NCBI GenBank assembly: GCA_026195895.1 | Contig: JAPHRO010000008.1 | Span: 1-49,701 of the forward strand | Reading direction: 5' to 3' | DNA: 49,701 nucleotides | DNA from: Gammaproteobacteria bacterium | GTDB taxonomy: Bacteria > Pseudomonadota > Gammaproteobacteria > SZUA-229 | Shown: positions 1 through 5,892 of the stretch, one piece after another | Layout: every line of letters starts with the position of its first letter | Numbering within the stretch: the first letter of the stretch is position 1 | Position numbers and translations under genes: made by a program | Notes under the pieces: model-generated | The model's input: the letters and a program-made list of their open reading frames with translations, nothing else | What the model was told of the DNA's origin: nothing | Database searches by the model: none

Positions 1-89
1 CCAAAATTACGACGCATCGTAGGATGCATGTATTGGAAACCGTCTGGACATCCAGACTCGATGGGCGGACGCATATCTGCCATTGCCAT
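1..89 (-). CDS. dsrB: Dissimilatory sulfite reductase beta subunit, N-terminal part (cut by window edge)
   Basis: Only the first 29 codons are inside the window. The minus-strand start ATG at 89-87 has an AGGAAA ribosome site a few bases upstream. The visible peptide contains RPPIESGCPDGFQYMHP followed by a methionine/arginine-rich stretch, which I recognise as the conserved beginning of DsrB. DsrB pairs with DsrA in the cytoplasmic alpha2beta2 sirohaem enzyme that, in sulfur oxidisers, releases sulfite from DsrC-bound sulfur. It lies 82 bases downstream of dsrA in the same direction, so the two are almost certainly co-transcribed. The rest of the gene and any dsrEFHCMKLJOPN genes would lie beyond the left edge. 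Confidence 0.9.
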   Translation of the reverse strand, partial: MAMADMRPPIESGCPDGFQYMHPTMRRNF

Positions 90-132
90 GATTATTTCCT
101 CAAAATTATAAATTTAAACTTCTAAAAGCAAC

Positions 133-146
133 CGGGGATCACCCCG
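133..146 (-). other. Short GC-rich hairpin between dsrA and dsrB
   Basis: CGGGG-ATCA-CCCCG forms a five base pair stem with a four base loop inside the 82-base dsrA-dsrB gap. There is no T-run after it on the minus strand, so it is not a standard terminator. It may be an mRNA stability or processing element. The hairpin is seen in the sequence; any function is inference. Confidence 0.4.
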
Positions 147-171
147 ATTGCACAATCAATACGACTCAGCC

Positions 172-1422
172 TTATGCTTCAGCTTTACGCTCGAACCATT
201 TAATAGCTTCGTCATCCCATCCGTCCATACGAACGTAAGAGCTTTGGCGAGTGTTGCTAACCATGTTTGGATCAACATCGATATCGATACCTTCCAGGAA
301 GTTAACCAGACCGATACGCTCGATCATTTCACCACAACGCTCATGCTCCAGGCCGTTTTCTGCCCAGAAATCAATGATTTCTTCAGCCAGCTCAACCAGT
401 TCTTCGTAATCGTCAGTCGTATCCAGTTTCTTAAATGGGATAATAACAGTACCCATCAGGTCACCGATTTTCAGTGTGCGTTTGCCACCGACCAGAATAG
501 TAACGCCTTTGTCTGTACCTGTACGCAGTGCTTTAGGCATTACGTTGATGCAGTGCATGCAGCGAACACAGTTGCGGTTATCAACAGCAATAGTGTCATC
601 GTCATTTAGCGCAAGCGCCTGAGTTGGACAACGAGTGATCACGTTGTCGATGATGTATTGACGGCCTTTAGCTTCAACGTAGTTTTTGAATTCAGCCTGG
701 TCAACACGCATGTCATCACGCCATGTGCCGATAATAGCCATGTCAGCACGTTCGATAGAGTTCTGACAGTCGTTAGGGCAACCCGATACTTTGAATTTGA
801 ATTTGTATGGCAGGGCAGGACGATGAACGTCATCAGTGAAGTTATTTACCAGCCAACGCTGAATAGCATGCTCGTTACAGTTAGACATTTCGCAACGCGC
901 CGCGCCTACACATGACATAGCAGTACGTACACATGGGCCAGCACCACCAAGGTCCCAGCCGTACTCATTGATTTCGTCGAAGAAAGTCTGAGTTTTTTCA
1001 GTAGTCGTACCGATGAACATGATGTTACCCGTCTGGCCGTGGAAAGTAACAAGGCCAGAACCGTGTTTTTCCCAGTCGTCAGCTAGCTGGTTCAGCATGT
1101 CTGTAGTGTAGTAATTACCTGGGCTAGGCTGTACACGCAGTGTATGGAATTCTTTAGATTCAGGGAAAGCATCTGCTACTTCAGAGAAACGTGGAATGAT
1201 ACCGCCGCCATATCCGTATACAGATACGGTGCCGCCTTTCCAGTAACCTTTGCGAGTTTCATAAGAGTGTTCTAGCTGACCTAACAGAGAACTAGTTACA
1301 TCATTGATGAATTGGTTTTCATGGTTATCACGCAGAGCTTTAATACCAGAAATGAATGAGGGCCAGGGACCTTCTTCAAGTACGTCAAGCATCGGTGTTT
1401 CATAGATCTTTTTTGCTGCCAT
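172..1422 (-). CDS. dsrA: Dissimilatory sulfite reductase alpha subunit
   Basis: A 416-residue protein with the full DsrA signature. Cysteines 171/177 (C-X5-C) and 215/219 (C-X3-C, in SGCPNDC) are the sirohaem-[4Fe-4S] ligands of the sulfite reductase fold. A ferredoxin-type insert follows, with C265 and the group C285, C288, C291. I chose the start at 1422 because GGAGATCGCC precedes the ATG and the protein then begins with MAAKKIYETPMLD, as in other DsrA proteins; an open frame continues upstream to 1512 but looks non-coding. The gene comes first, ahead of dsrB, as is usual. The dsrS-like gene, NarXL and nap context favour the oxidative (reverse) enzyme of sulfur-oxidising gammaproteobacteria, but direction of catalysis cannot be proven from this gene without a tree. 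Confidence 0.95.
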   Translation of the reverse strand: MAAKKIYETPMLDVLEEGPWPSFISGIKALRDNHENQFINDVTSSLLGQLEHSYETRKGYWKGGTVSVYGYGGGIIPRFSEVADAFPESKEFHTLRVQPSPGNYYTTDMLNQLADDWEKHGSGLVTFHGQTGNIMFIGTTTEKTQTFFDEINEYGWDLGGAGPCVRTAMSCVGAARCEMSNCNEHAIQRWLVNNFTDDVHRPALPYKFKFKVSGCPNDCQNSIERADMAIIGTWRDDMRVDQAEFKNYVEAKGRQYIIDNVITRCPTQALALNDDDTIAVDNRNCVRCMHCINVMPKALRTGTDKGVTILVGGKRTLKIGDLMGTVIIPFKKLDTTDDYEELVELAEEIIDFWAENGLEHERCGEMIERIGLVNFLEGIDIDVDPNMVSNTRQSSYVRMDGWDDEAIKWFERKAEA

Positions 1423-1626
1423 GGCGATCTCCGTAGTAGGGACGACAGGTTTATCAAGGGGGGGGCTTAATGCCTGGTCCCTTTGTGTCTTTAATGTAAT
1501 GGCCGAAGCCATACGGTTTATAAATCTTTCTGAGTTAACAACAGCCGGACTGTCGTTACCCCTTATTCAGTGCGGTGCATTCTAGGACTACTGGTCAAGT
1601 CAGAACATCCTACCCTTGGGAGGGGA

Positions 1627-1686
1627 GGGTATATTCCGAATACCCCTAATGGGATATGTACTTGTAAGGGAATCAAGTCTGATTCC
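1627..1686. promoter_or_regulatory. Inverted-repeat cluster upstream of dsrA (candidate operator)
   Basis: Two perfect inverted repeats are visible. GGGTAT (1627-1632) pairs with ATACCC (1640-1645) across 7 bases. GGAATCA (1669-1675) pairs with TGATTCC (1680-1686) across 4 bases. Between them lies CCCTAATGGGATATG (1643-1657), which resembles CCCTATAGGGGGATATG upstream of the small gene at 27134. The arrangement suggests regulator binding sites for dsr transcription. Which regulator is unknown. Confidence 0.4.
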
Positions 1687-1838
1687 ATGTCCTTGAAATT
1701 GCAATACAAAAAAATTAGGGGTCGTTAATATAGCACAAAATAACCATAACGTGACTAATCCAGGGATAAATTCGACTTAGCGGCTAAATACCCATTAACT
1801 GATGTGGTTTAAATGCGTGGGGCATAAGAGATACTCTA

Positions 1839-1844
1839 TATAAT
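1839..1844 (+). promoter_or_regulatory. Possible -10 box for the dioxygenase gene
   Basis: A perfect TATAAT stands only about 12 bases before the ATG at 1856. No convincing -35 hexamer sits 16-18 bases upstream. If real, transcription would begin near 1851, so either the ATG at 1856 is used almost leaderless or translation begins at the TTG at 1871, which has GGGGAAGG in front of it. Confidence 0.3.
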
Positions 1845-1855
1845 ATGTGTTTTTA

Positions 1856-2755
1856 ATGAGTGGGGAAGGTTTGTTGTCAGATACGTTTTTCTTAACCGCT
1901 AATAATGCGGCATATCAAAAATGGCGGGCCAGTAAGTTATCAGCTTACCCTGTTGAAATCGAAGATGTGACGGTAGACATTGATGGGCCTTTCCCGACGG
2001 TGGGTGAACTAAGATCTATCAGCCAGTTGACCGAGAAGACTAATTTTGCCATTTATCGCTTACGAAAACCGGAGGATGGCACTAAGGGATTTGTGCGTAG
2101 TCTGGGAGAAAAACTTGGCCTGGCTGATATCGACGATAATTTATGTGCTGACGAAGATAGCGTGACCTCACTGCAGGTGATGGATACGGGTCGTCATACC
2201 GGCTACATTCCTTATACCAGTCGAAGGCTGAGCTGGCATACCGATGGCTATTACAACACACCAGAACAGCAGGTCAGAGGTGTTGTTCTGCATTGCGTAC
2301 GACCGGCGGCTGAGGGTGGAGAAAATCTGCTGCTCGATCATGAAATTGCCTATTTGCAATTACGCGATGAAAACCCTGACTATATAAAGGTGTTAATGCG
2401 AAATAACGCCATGACTATTCCGCCAAATATCGAAAATGGTCAGCAAATCCGCGGCGAGCAGACGGGACCGGTATTTTCCATTGAAAAAACTAACGGTCAT
2501 CTCCATATGAGATATTCAGCACGAACTCGAAATATCGTATGGTTCGACGATGAGCTGACCCGTGAAGCGGTGGCCTGTCTGAATAGCCTGCTCACCGAAA
2601 ATAACCCCTATGTTTTTAGCTACAGGATGCAGGCTGGTGAAGGTATAATTAGCAACAATGTATTGCATAATCGTACGAGCTTCAAAGATAGCGAGCAGGA
2701 AGGTCAGGGGCGACTACTTTATAGAGCGCGCTACTTCAATAGAGTAAAAGGTTAA
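1856..2755 (+). CDS. TauD/TfdA-family Fe(II)/2-oxoglutarate dioxygenase
   Basis: About 299 residues. The family's iron-binding facial triad is visible: H128 and D130 in WHTDGYY, and a distal histidine near residue 272 in NNVLHNRTSF. A conserved arginine-rich end (RLLYRARYF) probably binds the 2-oxoglutarate carboxylate. Family members hydroxylate small organic substrates (for example taurine) with release of CO2 and succinate; the substrate here cannot be read from the sequence. The start is uncertain: GTG 1847, ATG 1856 or TTG 1871, the last having the best ribosome site. The gene is divergent from dsrAB and precedes a Cas6-like and a DsrC-like gene, so a link to sulfur metabolism is possible but only by position. 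Confidence 0.75.
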   Translation: MSGEGLLSDTFFLTANNAAYQKWRASKLSAYPVEIEDVTVDIDGPFPTVGELRSISQLTEKTNFAIYRLRKPEDGTKGFVRSLGEKLGLADIDDNLCADEDSVTSLQVMDTGRHTGYIPYTSRRLSWHTDGYYNTPEQQVRGVVLHCVRPAAEGGENLLLDHEIAYLQLRDENPDYIKVLMRNNAMTIPPNIENGQQIRGEQTGPVFSIEKTNGHLHMRYSARTRNIVWFDDELTREAVACLNSLLTENNPYVFSYRMQAGEGIISNNVLHNRTSFKDSEQEGQGRLLYRARYFNRVKG

Positions 2756-2765
2756 TGTTAAAGAA

Positions 2766-2960
2766 ATGTTTTATCTAAGTGATGTTTTAAAGCAGGAGCA
2801 TGAAATCGATAATTTTCAGGATTTTCTGGAAGTGTTACGCGTAAAGGCGCGCCAGGGTGAAATCCATATGAATATTGATGTAAGGCCGCCCTTTAAAGAT
2901 ACGCCGAAAGACTGGGAGAATGTCGTAGAAGTGGCGTTTACCTTTCCCAATCGCTCCTGA
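2766..2960 (+). CDS. Hypothetical 64-residue protein
   Basis: This small acidic protein (MFYLSDVLKQEHEIDNFQ...) follows the dioxygenase after 10 bases and is probably translated from the same mRNA. It has no signal peptide, no membrane segment and no cysteines. The ribosome site (AAAG) is weak. I do not recognise the family. The tight spacing and the protein-like composition, including a proline-rich middle (RPPFKDTPKDW), support a real gene. Confidence 0.55.
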   Translation: MFYLSDVLKQEHEIDNFQDFLEVLRVKARQGEIHMNIDVRPPFKDTPKDWENVVEVAFTFPNRS

Positions 2961-3017
2961 ATCCTGTTTTTTATTGCGTAGGTGTTTGTTATTTAAAGAA
3001 TTATTAGAGTAAATAAA

Positions 3018-3731
3018 ATGTTGTGGGAAGAAGATAAAAAGCAGAAAGCCTTTGTAGTGCCTGATGATGTGGCTGACCTGTCATTCAAGCTTGACTGTAA
3101 GCGCATAGCGCTGGATCACGCTTATGATTTGTTCCAGGCATTGTCTGCAGCATTGCCCTGGTTAGCCAGTGAAGACCGGGCCGGAGTGCATCTGGTTCAT
3201 GGCGCCTCCACCGGTAATGGCTGGCAAAGACCGGAAGAGACCGATGGAGAGAATTTTATCTACTTATCCCGTAGATCCCGTATGCATCTCCGTCTACCCA
3301 AAGAGCGTTATGAGGATGCTAAGCAACTGATTGGTCAAACGCTGGATATTGGTGGTTATGAATTGACGGTGGGTGAGTACCAGATTAAGCCTTTGACTTC
3401 ACAGGGTACTTTGTTTTCACGTTATATTTTACTGGCAGACAATGAGACCGAAGACCAGATGGTTGAGCGTGTTGCCGAAGAAATGAAAACCATGGGTATT
3501 AACCTGAAAAAGGCGCTGGCAGGTATTGATAATGAATTCGCCTCACCCAATGGCAAGATGCGTACCATGAGTTTGATGGTAGCCGATCTGGATCCGGATG
3601 AAGCTGTGACCTTGCAGCAAAAAGGTGTCGGTGAAGGTCGTAAAATGGGTTTTGGATTGTTTATTCCCCATAAAGGCATCAGGCCAGTGGGTGATATGTC
3701 TGAGCAGTCTCACTTTAGCGGTGCTAAGTAA
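3018..3731 (+). CDS. Orphan Cas6-like RAMP protein (Cas6/Cmx6, type I-MYXAN-like)
   Basis: 237 residues whose pattern matches, from memory, the Cas6/Cmx6 family of CRISPR RNA endonucleases. It has an N-terminal ferredoxin-like fold with LDHAYDLFQALS (D33, H34) and LPWL, a central SRRSRMHLRLP segment, TLDIGGYEL, and a C-terminal glycine-rich RAMP loop KGVGEGRKMGFGLFIPHKGI (residues 202-221). Cas6 proteins bind repeat hairpins and cut pre-crRNA at the 3' side of the stem. No CRISPR repeats and no other cas genes occur anywhere in this window. Instead the gene stands between dsrAB and a DsrC-like gene, with about 57 bases to the preceding small gene. H34 is the most obvious candidate catalytic residue. 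I infer a stand-alone RNA-binding or RNA-processing role; family membership is fairly sure, function is not. Confidence 0.7.
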   Translation: MLWEEDKKQKAFVVPDDVADLSFKLDCKRIALDHAYDLFQALSAALPWLASEDRAGVHLVHGASTGNGWQRPEETDGENFIYLSRRSRMHLRLPKERYEDAKQLIGQTLDIGGYELTVGEYQIKPLTSQGTLFSRYILLADNETEDQMVERVAEEMKTMGINLKKALAGIDNEFASPNGKMRTMSLMVADLDPDEAVTLQQKGVGEGRKMGFGLFIPHKGIRPVGDMSEQSHFSGAK

Positions 3732-3908
3732 CTTATTGATAAATAATGAGTTTACGGCTTAAAGTGTTTTGTTAAGTCGAGTTTCGCCTATCTATTTTGT
3801 ATCAACCTTATATAACCAATGGGATAAGTGACATTTAGCTTCGATTATGGGAGAGTATGCGCCCAATAATTTCCATTGATTACAAACAACCGAGATCGAG
3901 GCAGAATT

Positions 3909-4229
3909 ATGGGACTTGAGTCAGTCGAAAGAACAGAAGAAGGCTACCTGGTAAATTCAGGTGATTGGAACGAAGAAATTGGCGCGGCGGTTTTCGCTGA
4001 AGAAGGTATCGAGCCAACTCAGGAACACTGGGATGTAGTTAAGTATGTTCGTGAGGAAACACTGGGCGGCAACGAGCCTAACGAGCGCAGCATCATGAAA
4101 GCGATGGGCAAAATCTGGGGGCGTAAAGTATCGTCCAAGGAAATGTATGAGATGTTTCCTGGCATGCCGTCCAAGCAGGGCCTGAAAATTGGCGGTTGCC
4201 CAAAGAGTACACGTAAAGGCGGCTACTAG
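3909..4229 (+). CDS. DsrC/TusE-family protein lacking both canonical cysteines (RspA-like)
   Basis: 106 residues with the DsrC fold signature: EGYLVNSGDWNEEIG near the start, EEGIEPTQEHWDVVKYVRE in the middle, and a basic C-terminal arm. DsrC normally carries sulfur on a penultimate cysteine that pairs with a second cysteine in KQACKIAG-type sequence. Here that site reads KQGLKIGG (L92), and the tail ends in RKGGY without the terminal cysteine. One cysteine remains, C97, shifted to a place where DsrC has a hydrophobic residue. The canonical trisulfide chemistry therefore seems impossible. Regulatory DsrC-like proteins (RspA) are known to lack such cysteines, which is the likeliest class. The start at 3909 is set by GAGG eight bases upstream. 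Confidence 0.85.
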   Translation: MGLESVERTEEGYLVNSGDWNEEIGAAVFAEEGIEPTQEHWDVVKYVREETLGGNEPNERSIMKAMGKIWGRKVSSKEMYEMFPGMPSKQGLKIGGCPKSTRKGGY

Positions 4230-4370
4230 GATTGAATTCTGGAGCTGTTTACAGACTTTGTCCTCTATTCCCATTGGGGTAGAGGCAAAGTGATCAATTT
4301 CCGGCTATACTTCGCCCACCTGGTCGAAAACCATCCCGGATTACATTTAAAGACTTCATGAGGTGAAGCC

Positions 4371-4574
4371 ATGAGCGATAGAGCTACGTTAATTAAAGAA
4401 CTAATTGAAATGCAGAAGAAGTTTATTGAAAATGAACATAAAAACGGCTTCAATGCACAAGAGTACTTCACGCCTGAGTCTGGTACTGTATTAGACGGTT
4501 ACCGTGAAACTTTTAATACAAAATCTCAGGAGCTGGTAGATGCAGCTCATGCAGATAAAGGTTCACACCGTTAA
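4371..4574 (+). CDS. Hypothetical 67-residue protein
   Basis: A small, charged, probably helical cytoplasmic protein (MSDRATLIKELIEMQKKFIE...) with a strong AGGTGA ribosome site upstream and a clear terminator 23 bases after its stop. It has no cysteine and no membrane segment. It ends the plus-strand set beside dsrAB. I do not recognise a named family; conservation with dsr genes in other sulfur oxidisers would be worth checking. Good translation signals make it a real gene. Confidence 0.7.
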   Translation: MSDRATLIKELIEMQKKFIENEHKNGFNAQEYFTPESGTVLDGYRETFNTKSQELVDAAHADKGSHR

Positions 4575-4596
4575 GATTCAGTTTTACTGATGATTT

Positions 4597-4625
4597 AAAA
4601 AAGCCGCTTATTTAGCGGCTTTTTT
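4597..4625 (+). terminator. Rho-independent terminator
   Basis: A-rich flank, then GCCGCT / AGCGGC stem with a five-base TATTT loop, followed by six Ts. The A-run and T-run extend the stem, so it could work in both directions. It closes the plus-strand gene set and also lies beyond the 3' end of the minus-strand hydroxylase gene. Confidence 0.9.
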
Positions 4626-4645
4626 ATTGCCTGGAAAAAAGATTT

Positions 4646-4753
4646 AGTTCGCAAATGCACGCGAATTAACGCAAATAAAAACATTTATCTGGTGCAGTGT
4701 GCCGCAGGCACACAAGCCAACCATTAGCGCTTATTCGCGTGCATTTGCGGACT
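4646..4753. repeat. MITE-like palindromic repeat, copy A
   Basis: A 108-base element whose 20-base ends are inverted repeats with one mismatch (AGTTCGCAAATGCACGCGAA against its complement at 4734-4753). In the centre GTGTGCC-GCA-GGCACAC (4697-4713) forms a perfect hairpin. Related copies lie at 26784-26872 and 27952-28058. It codes for nothing visible and sits directly after the terminator and before the stop of the hydroxylase gene. Confidence 0.8.
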
Positions 4754-4759
4754 ATGTTT

Positions 4760-5434
4760 TTAAATCTCAGCCCACATACGCATTAGATTAATGTAGGTAT
4801 GGTCAAGCCGGGTCGTTTCTTCATCATCGGGCATTTTTTTCTGTAAAGCATCGCGGGTGCGGTACAGTTCGTAGAGTAATTCCCGTTTAGCCGGATCACG
4901 CACCATGCTTTGTGTCCAGGTGACTGCCACCAGACGCGTACCGTCGGTCACTTCTGCCACATGATGCAGGCTGCCCGATGGGTAAGTGATGGCGTCCCCC
5001 GCGGCCAGTTTGACTTTGCGTTCACCATATTGGGTATGAATGACCGTTTCACCGCCTGCATATTCATCGGGTTCATTTAAGAATACCGTGGTGGAAACAT
5101 CGGTACGGTAGCGGCCATTCATTGGCCCCATAATCGGGTCGTCCACATGATCGCCATAGTATTGCCCCTTGCCATAGCGTGCGTAAAAGGGGGTGGCGAC
5201 CCGATGCGGTATAACACCGGCCTGAAAAACAGGATGGTTGTACAAAGCGTTCATCACGATATGATTTAGCTGATTTAAAACCTGTGCATCCTGAGGTATT
5301 TCCTCATTGTTTTTTACTTTACGAGCAGTTAGCCCAGCAGACAGGCGACCATCAACAAAGCGAGAGTTATTGAGTATTTCACGTACTTTTTTAAGTTGTT
5401 TCTGATCAAGGATACCGGGGATGGGTAACAGCAT
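4760..5434 (-). CDS. PKHD-type Fe(II)/2-oxoglutarate hydroxylase (YbiX/PiuC family)
   Basis: 224 residues matching the YbiX/PiuC hydroxylase family throughout: MLLPIPGILD start, FVDGRLSAG, then the iron triad H96 and D98 (GDHVDDP), a histidine at 157 or 158 (GSLHHVAEV) and R167 for 2-oxoglutarate. These proteins are often found with iron-siderophore uptake genes, but none is present here and the substrate is not known. The start at 5434 has GGAGATATT just upstream; an open frame to 5542 extends past it but runs into the neighbouring promoter region. The 81-base gap to the divergent gene at 5516 contains TATAAT at 5479-5484. Confidence 0.88.
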   Translation of the reverse strand: MLLPIPGILDQKQLKKVREILNNSRFVDGRLSAGLTARKVKNNEEIPQDAQVLNQLNHIVMNALYNHPVFQAGVIPHRVATPFYARYGKGQYYGDHVDDPIMGPMNGRYRTDVSTTVFLNEPDEYAGGETVIHTQYGERKVKLAAGDAITYPSGSLHHVAEVTDGTRLVAVTWTQSMVRDPAKRELLYELYRTRDALQKKMPDDEETTRLDHTYINLMRMWAEI

Positions 5435-5515
5435 AATATCTCCAAATTCATTCAGGAACTTAATCAGAAACCATCTGATATAATTGCGCCAAATTTTTTT
5501 AATGAGCTTACAACA

Positions 5516-5842
5516 ATGATATTGAATATTACCATCGATCAAGAGTCCTATGAACTGGAAGTAAAACAGGAATTACTTGATGAGTTAAAATCTTTTTTTG
5601 AGGATATGGATAAAGAATACGATCGAGGCGTACAAATGGGGCGTTTCTGGGTGGAATCGCCGGATGACGAACAACGTTGCCAGGTGGCGGTTAACAAGCT
5701 GGTCAATGCCATGTACAGCGAGGACAAGCGTAGTTTATATATCATGGCGGCTTATATCGTTTCTAAATTTCCAGATGTTAAAGAACTTATCTACAACTCG
5801 GAATATGAAATGCAGGAAATTGATATTCAATTGCATGGGTGA
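5516..5842 (+). CDS. Hypothetical 108-residue cytoplasmic protein
   Basis: This acidic protein ([38 protein letters not shown]...) is mostly helical in appearance, with no signal peptide or membrane segment and a single cysteine. A TATAAT at 5479-5484 may be its -10 box. Its stop overlaps a GTG codon in the frame of the next gene, which hints at translational coupling. I do not recognise a named domain. Confidence 0.7.
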   Translation: MILNITIDQESYELEVKQELLDELKSFFEDMDKEYDRGVQMGRFWVESPDDEQRCQVAVNKLVNAMYSEDKRSLYIMAAYIVSKFPDVKELIYNSEYEMQEIDIQLHG

Positions 5843-5892
5843 CGCATAGCAAATTAGTAAAAAATAAAGCATTAATTCATTTTTTAAATATT

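Larger units (their letters stand above)
1423..1855. other. 433-base divergent intergenic region between dsrA and the dioxygenase gene
   Basis: No gene is seen here. It must hold the promoters of both dsrAB (minus) and the TauD-like gene (plus). The middle, about 1620-1690, is rich in inverted repeats (listed separately), and a TATAAT stands just before the plus-strand gene. The long leader of more than 200 bases between the repeats and dsrA is AT/GC mixed, and I see no recognisable riboswitch in it. Confidence 0.6.

Noticed and set aside
148-915. Open plus-strand frames opposite dsrA
   Set aside because: They lie entirely within the well-supported dsrA on the other strand, lack ribosome sites and have no recognisable protein pattern.
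1513-1720. Riboswitch in the long dsrA leader
   Set aside because: I could not find a conserved riboswitch core; the only structure visible is the inverted-repeat cluster further upstream.
4646-4753. CRISPR array
   Set aside because: Because a Cas6-like gene is nearby I looked for regular repeats with spacers. The palindromic element here is a single copy with inverted, not direct, ends, and its other copies are more than 20 kb away.
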